Below are positions 1 to 8,368 of a stretch of 64,000 nt of DNA, piece after piece. Location of the stretch: positions 1 through 64,000 of the forward strand of contig JAQYCQ010000026.1 of NCBI GenBank assembly GCA_028724585.1, in the 5' to 3' direction. Each line of letters starts with the position of its first letter. Position 1 is the stretch's first letter. The notes below the pieces were generated by a model. It was not told the DNA's origin, did not search any database, and worked only from the letters and a program-made list of their open reading frames with translations. This DNA comes from Bacillota bacterium (lineage in GTDB: Bacteria > Bacillota > Clostridia > Peptostreptococcales > Anaerovoracaceae). A program made the position numbers and the translations under genes.

Positions 1-14
1 AAAGATCTGTGGAT

Positions 15-56
15 CAAAAAATAAAAAAGACCGCTGAAACGCTGCAGTTTCAACGG
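15..56 (-). terminator. Terminator of the tRNA operon
   Basis: Minus-strand hairpin with 10-bp arms (31-40 and 47-56, one G-U pair) and a 6-nt loop, followed by a long T-rich run at 30-15. It lies directly after the last tRNA gene (Trp) and fits a Rho-independent terminator for the whole cluster. Confidence 0.85.
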
Positions 57-64
57 TTTATATC

Positions 65-140
65 TGGCAGGGGCAGAAGGACTCGAACCCTCGGCACGTG
101 GTTTTGGAGACCACTGCTCTACCAACTGAGCTATACCCCT
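65..140 (-). tRNA. tRNA-Trp (CCA)
   Basis: Cloverleaf on the minus strand, 76 nt with encoded 3' CCA. The acceptor AGGGGTA pairs with TGCCCCT; the anticodon stem GTGGT/ACCAC encloses loop CTCCAAA, giving anticodon CCA. Last gene of the ten-tRNA operon. Confidence 0.95.
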
Positions 141-160
141 ATATATTCTATACATAAAAA

Positions 161-258
<98 letters not shown>

Positions 259-270
259 ACTGATCATAAA

Positions 271-359
271 TGGCGGAGAGGGTGGGATTCGAACCCACGT
301 GGGCTTTCACCCAAACGGTTTTCAAGACCGCCTCGTTATGACCGCTTCGATACCTCTCC
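271..359 (-). tRNA. tRNA-Ser (TGA)
   Basis: 89 nt including CCA with a long variable arm. Anticodon loop CTTGAAA gives TGA. The acceptor GGAGAGG pairs with CCTCTCC. Adjacent to the other serine tRNA, so two serine isoacceptors sit in tandem. Confidence 0.95.
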
Positions 360-413
360 GTAGTATTCTGTTTTAAAAAGAAAAGTATAGCCAATGCCAC
401 ATTAGGGACTTTA

Positions 414-489
414 TGGTGACCCATCAGAGATTCGAACTCTGGACACCTTGATTAAAAGTCAAGTGCTCTACCGCCTGAGCTAATGGGTC
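414..489 (-). tRNA. tRNA-Lys (TTT)
   Basis: 76 nt including CCA. Acceptor GACCCAT/ATGGGTC; anticodon stem TTGA/TCAA with loop CTTTTAA gives anticodon TTT. Confidence 0.95.
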
Positions 490-494
490 ATTAG

Positions 495-570
495 TGGCAG
501 GGGTAGATGGACTCGAACCATCGAATGACGGAGTCAAAGTCCGTTGCCTTAGCCCCTTGGCTATACCCCC
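495..570 (-). tRNA. tRNA-Gln (TTG)
   Basis: 76 nt including CCA. Anticodon stem ACGGA/TCCGT and loop CTTTGAC give anticodon TTG. The first acceptor pair is a G-T wobble, as often seen in glutamine tRNA. Confidence 0.93.
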
Positions 571-582
571 CTATAAAAAAAA

Positions 583-659
583 TGGTGAGCCTGCAGAGAT
601 TCGAACTCTGGACACACGGCTTAGAAGGCCGTTGCTCTATCCAGCTGAGCTACAGGCCC
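583..659 (-). tRNA. tRNA-Arg (TCT)
   Basis: 77 nt including CCA. Anticodon stem ACGGC/GCCGT with loop CTTCTAA gives anticodon TCT, reading AGA/AGG. Confidence 0.95.
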
Positions 660-690
660 ATATCTTTATTGCGGAGCAATATATTAAATA

Positions 691-764
691 TGGAGCGGAT
701 GACGGGAATCGAACCCGTATCATCAGCTTGGAAGGCTGAGGTTTTACCACTAAACCACATCCGC
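691..764 (-). tRNA. tRNA-Gly (TCC)
   Basis: 74 nt including CCA. Anticodon stem TCAGC/GCTGA with loop CTTCCAA gives anticodon TCC. Acceptor GCGGATG. Confidence 0.95.
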
Positions 765-782
765 ATGTTGTAATCTAAAAAA

Positions 783-857
783 TGGAGCGGAAGACGAGAT
801 TCGAACTCGCGACCCCCGCCTTGGCAAGGCGATGCTCTACCCCTGAGCCACTTCCGC
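783..857 (-). tRNA. tRNA-Gly (GCC)
   Basis: 75 nt including CCA. Anticodon loop TTGCCAA gives GCC. Acceptor GCGGAAG. Second glycine isoacceptor in a row. Confidence 0.95.
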
Positions 858-861
858 AAAA

Positions 862-946
862 TGGTGGAGGGAGATGGATTCGAACCATCGAAAGCTAAGC
901 TAGCGGATTTACAGTCCGTCCCCTTTGGCCACTCGGGAATCCCTCC
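862..946 (-). tRNA. tRNA-Tyr (GTA)
   Basis: 85 nt including CCA with the long variable arm of bacterial tyrosine tRNA. Anticodon loop CTGTAAA gives GTA. Confidence 0.95.
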
Positions 947-953
947 GAAAAAA

Positions 954-1028
954 TGGAGCTGGCGAAGAGAATCGAACTCCCAACCTGCTGATTACAAATC
1001 AGCTGCTCTACCGTTGAGCCACGCCAGC
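954..1028 (-). tRNA. tRNA-Thr (TGT)
   Basis: 75 nt including CCA. Anticodon stem GCTGA/TCAGC with loop TTTGTAA gives TGT. First gene of the operon as transcribed. Confidence 0.95.
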
Positions 1029-1083
1029 ACATTTAATATGATGTTTTGTTTTGTCGCTTGATTATCTTAACACAGCTTCAAGA

Positions 1084-1212
1084 CTTTGTAAAGCGCTTTT
1101 TAAATCATTCAAGATCAAAGCGATAAACGACCGATTCTTAAACTCTCTGTGTTTTCAACGCCTCTTGCGTTGCCGACTATTGCATTATACGATAGGACCC
1201 CATATCTGTCAA
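1084..1212 (-). promoter_or_regulatory. Consensus promoter of the tRNA operon
   Basis: Minus-strand TTGACA (1207-1212), exactly 17 bp, then TATAAT (1084-1089): a perfect sigma-A promoter, as expected for stable RNA. The tRNA leader (about 1077 to 1029) follows and the -35 box sits only 2 bp past the stop of the upstream gene. Confidence 0.9.
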
Positions 1213-1214
1213 CA

Positions 1215-1847
1215 CTAAATTTCACGTATTCCTTTTATTTTTTTTACATCAGTGTTTTCAGGAGTGACAGCACCCTGGGTAACATCCCGCAGCATAGAAA
1301 ATACAGCTTCCTTCTGATCCTCTGTACTCTGGATCTCGAAGGTCACCGCTTCGCCATAGGAGATCTCTCCCTCTATAAAACCGTTCTTTTTCACCGAACG
1401 CTTAAGTTTTTCGAACTGCGCGTAGCCGATGTTCACCGTATATGAGAGCATGTCAGTCACTTCGCAGACTCCGGCTTTGTCGAGAGCCTCCCTCGCTACA
1501 CCCGTATAAGCGCGCATGAGGCCGCCTGTGCCGAGCTTTATCCCTCCGAAGTATCTGGTGACCACGATCACAGTATCGGTCAGTTTTCTGCCTTCTATGA
1601 CGTTGAGGACAGGTATCCCGGAAGTACCCTGAGGTTCCCCGTCATCGCTCGCCCATCTAGTAGTGCCTTTTTCACCCAGTACGAAAGCCGGAACATTATG
1701 AGTTGCGTCCCTGTGCTTATCTCTGATGCCGGCTATAAAAGCCTCTGCTTCTTCCCTGCTGGAAACTCTGCTGACATAAGCGATGAATTTCGATTTTTCT
1801 ATCGTCTGCTCCGCAGACACATCCCTCGCGGGAACAAAGTAACCCAT
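1215..1847 (-). CDS. YigZ/IMPACT family protein
   Basis: 210 aa, the usual size of the bacterial YigZ/YvyE family. The N-terminal half carries the UPF0029/IMPACT fold, with family-typical segments SDDGEPQGTSG (about 66-77) and VTRYFGGIKLGTGGL (about 96-110); the C-terminal DUF1949-like half follows. The family's biochemical role is not settled; eukaryotic relatives modulate translation through Gcn1. The start is an ATG with GGAG 9 nt upstream. It is the last gene of the minus-strand run after hflX (18-nt gap), and its stop abuts the tRNA promoter. Family assignment is firm; function is open. Confidence 0.85.
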   Translation of the reverse strand: MGYFVPARDVSAEQTIEKSKFIAYVSRVSSREEAEAFIAGIRDKHRDATHNVPAFVLGEKGTTRWASDDGEPQGTSGIPVLNVIEGRKLTDTVIVVTRYFGGIKLGTGGLMRAYTGVAREALDKAGVCEVTDMLSYTVNIGYAQFEKLKRSVKKNGFIEGEISYGEAVTFEIQSTEDQKEAVFSMLRDVTQGAVTPENTDVKKIKGIREI

Positions 1848-1865
1848 GATCCGCTCCGTTGACTG

Positions 1866-3143
1866 CTAAATGAAATATTTCTTAAGGCGCTCGTAATCCG
1901 CTGACGAGAGCATCACTTTAAAATACGTGCCTTCTGCCCTGTAATCCATCTCCGATACGGCGCATTTATCGCACAGATAGGAAGTTATGTTTCCCTTATC
2001 GAAAGGGATGATGAGCTCGGCTTCCTTTTCGTCAGAAAAAAGCTTTTCCTCAAGCATTTTCCTGAACTTATCTGTGCCGTCACCGTATTTAGCCGAGATA
2101 TAAACCGCTTCATAAGGAGAATCCACCACTATATCTTCCGGCGATCCGACCAGGTCCGTCTTGTTGAATACGTTTATCCTTGGTATATCGTCAGCTCCTA
2201 TCTCTTTAAGGAGCCTGTCCGTAACATCCATCTTGAACTGGAAATCAGGATCCGATATATCTGTGACATTTACGATGAGGTCAGCATAGACCGCTTCTTC
2301 AAGAGTCCCCTTAAAAGCCTCTACCAGTGTGTGCGGAAGCTTGCTGACAAAGCCTACTGTATCTGTCAGGATAAATTCTCTGTTCTGCCCCAGATCTATG
2401 CGCCTGTTTGACACATCCAGAGTCGCGAAGAGCATGTCCTCTTCGAATACCCGGCTTCCTGCAGCCTCTTCGTTCATTCCCAGCATCATGTTCATTACAG
2501 CGGATTTTCCGGCATTGGTATAGCCGACCAGGGCAGCTGTAGGAATCTCAGACTTCTCCCTTTTTCTGCGGGTCACGTCCCTCGACTTTTCCGCTTCTTT
2601 AAGTTCGCGACGGATATCGTCTATCCTGGACTGGATATGCCGCCTGTCAGTTTCCAGCTTTTTTTCGCCCGGGCCCCTTGTACCTATTCCGCCTCCGGTC
2701 CTGGAGAGCGCTCCGCCGAATCCGGTGAGCCTCGGCAGCCTGTACTGGAGCTGGGCGAGCTCTACCTGAAGCCGGCCGACTGACGAGGTCGCCCTCTTCG
2801 CGAAAATATCAAGGATGAGCACGGTTCTGTCTATGACTGATACGCCGAGAGCATCTTCCAGATTTCTGATCTGTACACCTGAAAGCTCATTGTTGAATAT
2901 CACTGAATCAGCTTCCAAAGCCGCGCACATCTCAGCGAGCTCTTCCACCTTGCCTTTGCCCATATATGTCGCGCTCTCCGGCTTTTCACGGCTCTGGTCC
3001 ATGACACCCAGGATATCCGCGCCCGCGGAGCGGGCCAGATTTTCCAGTTCTGTCATTGATTCCGTGATATCCTCGCCGAAGCTCACGCCCATAAGGATGG
3101 CGCGGTTTCTTTTTTCCGATGCTGTTTCGTTGAATTCTATCAT
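1866..3143 (-). CDS. hflX: Ribosome-associated GTPase HflX
   Basis: 425 aa GTPase. HflX binds the 50S subunit and splits or rescues stalled ribosomes in other bacteria. Visible are the N-terminal HflX domain (about 1-150), the glycine-rich linker GGGIGTRGPGEKKLE (150-164), a basic coiled coil (165-198), then the G domain with G1 GYTNAGKS (207-214), G3 DTVGF (261-265) and G4 NKTD (327-330). Length is standard. No clear Shine-Dalgarno is seen before the ATG, so it may be read mainly by coupling within the hslVU transcript, whose last stop is 62 nt upstream. Confidence 0.95.
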   Translation of the reverse strand: MIEFNETASEKRNRAILMGVSFGEDITESMTELENLARSAGADILGVMDQSREKPESATYMGKGKVEELAEMCAALEADSVIFNNELSGVQIRNLEDALGVSVIDRTVLILDIFAKRATSSVGRLQVELAQLQYRLPRLTGFGGALSRTGGGIGTRGPGEKKLETDRRHIQSRIDDIRRELKEAEKSRDVTRRKREKSEIPTAALVGYTNAGKSAVMNMMLGMNEEAAGSRVFEEDMLFATLDVSNRRIDLGQNREFILTDTVGFVSKLPHTLVEAFKGTLEEAVYADLIVNVTDISDPDFQFKMDVTDRLLKEIGADDIPRINVFNKTDLVGSPEDIVVDSPYEAVYISAKYGDGTDKFRKMLEEKLFSDEKEAELIIPFDKGNITSYLCDKCAVSEMDYRAEGTYFKVMLSSADYERLKKYFI

Positions 3144-3205
3144 AGTCAGTGCGCGCCTTTTTCGCGCCGTCAGCCCAAGCCGGCCGTTTTCAGCAGATAT
3201 CGGTA

Positions 3206-4654
3206 CTAAAGCAGATACTTGTCGAGATCGTAAGGGCTTACCTTGTCCTTAAACTTATCGAGGACATAATCCTTGTCGATAGTCACCTGGCTGAGATCTG
3301 GATCAGGCAGGTCAAAGGAGATATCCTCCAGGAGCTTCTCCATGATAGTATGGAGCCTTCTGGCACCGATATTCTCATTAGTTTCATTTGAAATATACGC
3401 GATCTCCGCTATCTCGTCTAAAGCGTCATCAGTGAACTCCAGGTCGCAGCCTTCTGTCGCGAGGAGCATCTTATGCTGCTTGATAAGGGCGTTCTTAGGG
3501 ACTGTGAGGATATTTCTCAGGTCTTCCTTAGTGAGGCTGTCGAGCTCTACCCTGATCGGGAATCTTCCCTGAAGCTCAGGGATGAGGTCTGTCGGCTTTG
3601 AAACGTGGAAAGCGCCCGCGCCGATGAAGAGCATGTGGTCTGTCTTTACAGGGCCGTATTTAGTATTTACAACGCTTCCCTCTACGATAGGGAGAATGTC
3701 TCTCTGTACGCCTTCGCGGGATACTCCCGGGCCGCGGCCGTATGAGCTGTCGTCGGCGATCTTGTCTATCTCATCTATAAAGACTATGCCGTTCTGCTCG
3801 GCGTTTTCTACGGCTTCAGAAGTAACCTGGTCCATGTCGAGAAGCTTCTGGGCTTCCTGGTCTCTCAGGATCTTTCTGGCGTCCTTTACCTTGACTTTTC
3901 TCTTTTTTGTACGAGGAGGCACAGCGCCGCCGAATATGTTGCCGATGCTGATGCTCATGTTTTCGTTGCCGCCAACGTCTATGGTATTAGGAGTGTTATC
4001 TACGACATCTATATCGATGACCTGCTCTTCGAGGAGTCCGTCGCGGAGCTGCTGCCTTACCTGCTCTCTGGCGAGCTGGGTGCTGTTGTCGTCGCTGTTG
4101 TTAGTGTTATCCTGCTGAGGCTGCTGGTTCTGCGGAGGGATGTACTGTCCCATTCCAGGTATGTTCTGCAGAAAAGCGAAAGGATTATTCTGCTGGTTCT
4201 GCGGAACGCTGTTTGCAGGAGTCGAAGAGCTTCCCGGGATCATAGCGTCTATGATCAGCTCTTCTACCATCTGGTCTGCCATTTCGTATTTTTCAGCCAT
4301 CTTGTTCTGCTTTGTAAGGTGGATGGAAGCTTCCACGAGATCCCTGATTATGGAATCGACGTCTCTGCCTACGTATCCTACTTCTGTGAACTTTGTGGCT
4401 TCCACCTTTACGAACGGAGCCTTCATGATCCTGGCCAGACGTCTAGCGATCTCGGTTTTTCCGCAGCCTGTAGGCCCTATCATCAGGATGTTCTTAGGTG
4501 TTACTTCTTCTTTCATTTCGTCAGGGAGCTGGTTTCTTCTATGTCTGTTCCTAAGCGCAATGGCTACGGATCTTTTCGCGCTGTCCTGGCCGATTATATA
4601 TTTATCAAGCTCTTCTACGATCTGACGCGGAGTCATGCTTGCTAATTCGCTCAT
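3206..4654 (-). CDS. hslU: ATP-dependent protease ATPase subunit HslU
   Basis: 482 aa AAA+ unfoldase that feeds substrates to the HslV peptidase. Walker A GPTGCGKT (60-67), pore loop GYVG (93-96), Walker B VFIDEIDK (about 291-298) and the C-terminal YDLDKYLL tail that docks into HslV are all visible. The I-domain holds a glutamine/asparagine-rich stretch (about 147-190) that is longer and lower in complexity than in typical HslU. The start has AGGAGG just upstream, overlapping the hslV stop region (15-nt gap), so the two subunits are made together. Confidence 0.97.
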   Translation of the reverse strand: MSELASMTPRQIVEELDKYIIGQDSAKRSVAIALRNRHRRNQLPDEMKEEVTPKNILMIGPTGCGKTEIARRLARIMKAPFVKVEATKFTEVGYVGRDVDSIIRDLVEASIHLTKQNKMAEKYEMADQMVEELIIDAMIPGSSSTPANSVPQNQQNNPFAFLQNIPGMGQYIPPQNQQPQQDNTNNSDDNSTQLAREQVRQQLRDGLLEEQVIDIDVVDNTPNTIDVGGNENMSISIGNIFGGAVPPRTKKRKVKVKDARKILRDQEAQKLLDMDQVTSEAVENAEQNGIVFIDEIDKIADDSSYGRGPGVSREGVQRDILPIVEGSVVNTKYGPVKTDHMLFIGAGAFHVSKPTDLIPELQGRFPIRVELDSLTKEDLRNILTVPKNALIKQHKMLLATEGCDLEFTDDALDEIAEIAYISNETNENIGARRLHTIMEKLLEDISFDLPDPDLSQVTIDKDYVLDKFKDKVSPYDLDKYLL

Positions 4655-4669
4655 TTGTATCTACGCCTC

Positions 4670-5212
4670 CTAAAGTTTTTCAACCGATACGTTGGTATTT
4701 GTATAAACGCAGATGGATGAAGCGATCTTAAGAGATTCGCGGACGATCTCCTCTGCTGACATATCCGTGTGGTTATAAAGCGCGTTAGCTGCCGCGTAAG
4801 CGAAGTTTCCGCCGGAGCCGATGGCAACGAAATCCTCGTCAGGAACGATGACTTCGCCGTTTCCTGAAATGACCAGGAGTTCCTCTTTGTTTCCAACGAT
4901 CATGAGCGCCTCGAGGCTTCTCATCCCCCTGTCGGAACGCCACATCTGAGCCAGCGCCACCGCGGCTCTCCTGAGGTTGCCTGAGTGCTCTTCCAGCTTC
5001 TTCTCGAACATCTCGGTAAGTGAGAAAGCGTCAGCTACAGAGCCGGCGAATCCTGAAACTACCGAATTCTTAAAGATCTTTCTTACCTTTTTCGCGGACG
5101 ACTTCATGATAGTCGTCTCGCCCATAGTGACCTGGCCGTCACCGCCGATGCATACTTCACCGTTGCGTCTGACTGCGCAGATAGTGGTACCGTGAAATTC
5201 TATTTTACCCAC
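4670..5212 (-). CDS. hslV: ATP-dependent protease peptidase subunit HslV
   Basis: About 180 aa Ntn-hydrolase, the proteolytic core of HslUV. The segment FHGTTICAVRRNG shows the processing site: cleavage before the first Thr exposes the nucleophile. GGDGQVTMG, GFAGSVADAF and AIGSGGNFA are the family's conserved blocks. I prefer the GTG start at 5212, which has GGAGG five bases upstream; an in-frame ATG at 5224 lies inside that site and has no good Shine-Dalgarno of its own. It uses the Thr form, not the Ser form of Bacillus ClpQ. Directly between topA and hslU. Confidence 0.95.
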   Translation of the reverse strand: MGKIEFHGTTICAVRRNGEVCIGGDGQVTMGETTIMKSSAKKVRKIFKNSVVSGFAGSVADAFSLTEMFEKKLEEHSGNLRRAAVALAQMWRSDRGMRSLEALMIVGNKEELLVISGNGEVIVPDEDFVAIGSGGNFAYAAANALYNHTDMSAEEIVRESLKIASSICVYTNTNVSVEKL

Positions 5213-5235
5213 TTTTTCCTCCATAGCGGATCAGA

Positions 5236-7377
5236 TCATTCCGCTTTTTCGTTAAGATTTTCTTCTGTTGTACTGCTTTCCTTAACGGGTTCTTTGTACC
5301 CGCATTCTTTGTTAGAGCAGATATACATATGATTCCGTCCGGATTTCTCCAGCATCAGCGAACCGCACTCAGGACACCTGCGATCCGTCGGCTTGTCGAA
5401 ATAGAATACATCGCATTCCGGATAACCGTCGCATCTGTAATAAGTCCTGCCCCTTTTGCTGCGGAGTCTAAGGATATCCTTTCCGCATTTAGGGCATTTT
5501 ACGCCTATAGGATCTTTTATGGACTCCGTGTATTTGCATTCCGGATAGCCTGTGCAGGCTATAAATCTGCCGAACCTTCCATGTTTTATCACAAGAGGCC
5601 TGCCGCACTGCGGGCAGTTTCGCCCTGTCGGCTCATCCTCTACCACGATCTTTTCGATAGATTTGTCCGCCTTCTCCAGATCCCTGGAAAATCCTCCGTA
5701 AAAATCAGATACGACTGTATGCCAGTCTACGCCGTCTTCTTCTATAGAATCCAGTTTCTTTTCCATATCTGCTGTAAAACCGGCATTTACTATGTCGCTG
5801 AAATACTTATCCATGAGGTCAGCGACCTGCATACCGATCTCCTGAGGAACAAGAGCTTTTTTCTCTTTTTTTACATATCTTCTCTCGGAAAGAGTCGCTA
5901 CGATAGGTGCGTATGTACTCGGGCGGCCTATGCCCTTCTCTTCGAGTTCCCTGATAAGGGATGCCTCTGTATAACGCGGAGGAGGTGATGTAAAGTGCTG
6001 CTCCTTAAGCGGATTATCCGCCGCCGTCTTAGCCAGTGAAACTGTCTCGCCCTTTTCAAGGTCAGGCATATGTTTCTTTTTCTTATCCTCAGCGGATCTT
6101 CCGGCTACTTTAGTAAAACCATCGAATTTCAGCTTCGATCCAGAAGCCTTGAAGGTATAACCGCTGTTTTCTATCTCCGCGCTGGATGAGTCGTATACAG
6201 CGCTGGCCATGCGGCTCGCTGTAAATCTGCACCAGATTAGATTATAAAGTTTATACTGGTCACTGGTGAGCGAACCAGCTATATCTTCAGGTCGGAGTTC
6301 AGGATCACTCGGCCTGATGGCTTCGTGGGCATCCTGTACACCTTTGCTCTTGTTGACATATACATTAGTTCCCAGATAATCGGGACCATAATCATTTGAA
6401 ATCAATTTTCTGACTGCCGCGTCAGCCTCTTCCGATATCCTGACGCTGTCCGTTCTCATGTAGGTGATAAGACCTATCGTACCTCTGCCTTTGATGTCGA
6501 CTCCTTCGTAGAGCTGCTGCGCGACCTGCATGGTCTTTCTGGCGCTGAAGTTCAGCTTTCCGGAAGCTGCCTGCTGCATGGTACTGGTCCTGAAAGGATC
6601 CGAAGGCTTTACTCTGGTCTCCTTCTTTTCGGTCTTGACTACCCTGTACTCGCCCCTGGCAAGCTCCGAAAGGATCTTATCGGCACCCGCCGAGTCCCCC
6701 GGACGGATCTTCTTACCATTATACTTAACCAGGTCGCCTTTGAATTTAGTCCTGTTCTTTATAAATTCCGCTGTTATAGTCCAGTATTCTTCCGGGACGA
6801 AAGCCTCTATCTCTTTCTCCCTGTCGACTATTATCTTAAGCGCCGCGGATTGTACTCTGCCGGCGCTCAGCCCTTTCCTGACCTTTCTCCACAGCAGAGG
6901 ACTTATCTGGTAGCCCACCAGCCTGTCGAGTATACGCCTGGCCTGCTGGGCATCTATCAGATTCATATCGAGTTTCCTCGGATTTTTTATAGCTGCTTTT
7001 ACCGCGGTCTTTGTTATCTCATGAAACTCTATCCTGCACGGCTCATTTATGTCTATACCGAGCAGGTAGGCGATATGCCAGGAGATTGCCTCTCCCTCGC
7101 GGTCCGGGTCGGTAGCCAGAAGTATTTTAGAAGCCTGTTTCGCTTCTTTTTTAAGCATCTTTATGATATCGCCCTTGCCGCGTATGTTTATATAGCGGGG
7201 CTCGAAATTATTTTCTGTATCTATAGCAAGCGTGCTTTTTGGGAGATCCCGCACATGACCCACGGAAGCGACTACCCTGTAGCGGCTTCCCAGCATCTTG
7301 CCTATGGTCTTCGCCTTAGACGGCGATTCCACGATAACAAGTATTTTAGATGGTGTTTTAGATTTTTTGCCAGCCAT
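5236..7377 (-). CDS. topA: DNA topoisomerase I
   Basis: 713 aa type IA topoisomerase that relaxes negative supercoils. The Toprim domain carries VESPSKAKTI (16-25) and DPDREGEAI (90-98); the catalytic tyrosine is Tyr306 in LITYMRTDSVRIS. Three C-terminal four-cysteine zinc ribbons start at about 588, 628 and 668, followed by an acidic tail. The ATG has GGAAGG upstream. A promoter (TTGCAA, 17 bp, TATAAT) lies at the 3' end of dprA, so topA-hslV-hslU-hflX can be transcribed separately from the upstream genes. Confidence 0.97.
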   Translation of the reverse strand: MAGKKSKTPSKILVIVESPSKAKTIGKMLGSRYRVVASVGHVRDLPKSTLAIDTENNFEPRYINIRGKGDIIKMLKKEAKQASKILLATDPDREGEAISWHIAYLLGIDINEPCRIEFHEITKTAVKAAIKNPRKLDMNLIDAQQARRILDRLVGYQISPLLWRKVRKGLSAGRVQSAALKIIVDREKEIEAFVPEEYWTITAEFIKNRTKFKGDLVKYNGKKIRPGDSAGADKILSELARGEYRVVKTEKKETRVKPSDPFRTSTMQQAASGKLNFSARKTMQVAQQLYEGVDIKGRGTIGLITYMRTDSVRISEEADAAVRKLISNDYGPDYLGTNVYVNKSKGVQDAHEAIRPSDPELRPEDIAGSLTSDQYKLYNLIWCRFTASRMASAVYDSSSAEIENSGYTFKASGSKLKFDGFTKVAGRSAEDKKKKHMPDLEKGETVSLAKTAADNPLKEQHFTSPPPRYTEASLIRELEEKGIGRPSTYAPIVATLSERRYVKKEKKALVPQEIGMQVADLMDKYFSDIVNAGFTADMEKKLDSIEEDGVDWHTVVSDFYGGFSRDLEKADKSIEKIVVEDEPTGRNCPQCGRPLVIKHGRFGRFIACTGYPECKYTESIKDPIGVKCPKCGKDILRLRSKRGRTYYRCDGYPECDVFYFDKPTDRRCPECGSLMLEKSGRNHMYICSNKECGYKEPVKESSTTEENLNEKAE

Positions 7378-7456
7378 GATCTGCCTTCCATCGTAATGAC
7401 AAAATACGGGCCTAAGCCCGCTAAAACTCAGTAGATTTTATGTCTCATTTCCGATA

Positions 7457-7485
7457 ATTATATTGTTATTAACTTTACTTTGCAA
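7457..7485 (-). promoter_or_regulatory. Promoter upstream of topA
   Basis: Minus-strand TTGCAA (7480-7485), 17-bp spacer, TATAAT (7457-7462). The -35 box overlaps the last codons and stop of dprA. The leader also holds a small hairpin CGGGC-CTAA-GCCCG (7407-7420) that could be a weak dprA terminator. Confidence 0.7.
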
Positions 7486-8368
7486 TATATAGTTTGCCCA
7501 TACTATTGACAACAAAGCCTTTTATCTCAAGGAGAGCGGCCGTTGAGTTCAGATCCGAAATTTTTCTTCCGGTCTTCAGAGCCGCGTAATTCAGGCTGAT
7601 CTCGCCCTCTGTTTTTATAAGTTCGAGCAGTTCCTTTTCATCGTGTCCCAGCCCTGTCATATTATCCGCAGCGTCCGGTCCGGATGTCACTCCCAGCTCC
7701 TCCAGAACATCAGCGAAGCTCACAATGATAGACGCTCCGTCCTGTATGAGCTTGTTGCAGCCTATTCCCTTGACATTAGATATGTTATAAGGTACAGCCA
7801 TGACCGTTCTGCCCTGATCCGCGGCGTACTCAGCAGTGATCAGAGTTCCGCTCGAAAGTCCTGCCTCTGTAACACAGGTGACCAGGCTGAGCCCGCTTAT
7901 GATCCTGTTCCTCAGGGCAAAATAAGCTCTGCGTGCTTCCGTCCCCGGTTTCCATTCAGAAACTATCAGTCCGTCTTTCTCCAGGATCTCGTTATACAGT
8001 TTTCTGTTCCTGGCCGGATAACAGATATCAGGACCGCCTCCCAGCACCGCTATCGTCCTGCCGTCCACGCTCAGAGCTCCTTTATGAGCTTCAGCGTCGC
8101 AGCCGTAAGCCATACCGCTCACAGTCACTATTCCTGACTCAGCCAGCTTCCTGCCCAGGTTAAATGCTGCCCATTTTCCATACTGTGACGCCTTTCTCGC
8201 TCCTACTACAGCCGCGCATCTCATATTGAGAAGGGATATGTCCCCTATGCAGTAAAGGGATTCCGGAGCTCCGTCACCGATCTCGTTCAGCATCATAGGA
8301 TAAGGTCCGCTGCCTCTTTTCACTTCCACAACATGTTCCGCCGCGTTCTCCATATTTATCCCGCTCAT
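7475..8368 (-). CDS. dprA: DNA-processing protein DprA
   Basis: 297 aa. DprA binds incoming single-stranded DNA during transformation and loads RecA. The Rossmann-like core shows VVGARKASQYG, SGMAYGCDAEAH and the segment ending in SSGTLITAEYA; a winged-helix-like domain (DprA C-terminal) fills the last 65 residues. I place the start at the ATG that overlaps the yifB TGA (ATGA), preceded by GGGAGA; a longer form from 8389 is possible but lacks a better site. Coupling with yifB (ComM family, also transformation-linked) supports a DNA-uptake role. Confidence 0.93.
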   Translation of the reverse strand: MSGINMENAAEHVVEVKRGSGPYPMMLNEIGDGAPESLYCIGDISLLNMRCAAVVGARKASQYGKWAAFNLGRKLAESGIVTVSGMAYGCDAEAHKGALSVDGRTIAVLGGGPDICYPARNRKLYNEILEKDGLIVSEWKPGTEARRAYFALRNRIISGLSLVTCVTEAGLSSGTLITAEYAADQGRTVMAVPYNISNVKGIGCNKLIQDGASIIVSFADVLEELGVTSGPDAADNMTGLGHDEKELLELIKTEGEISLNYAALKTGRKISDLNSTAALLEIKGFVVNSMGKLYIAK

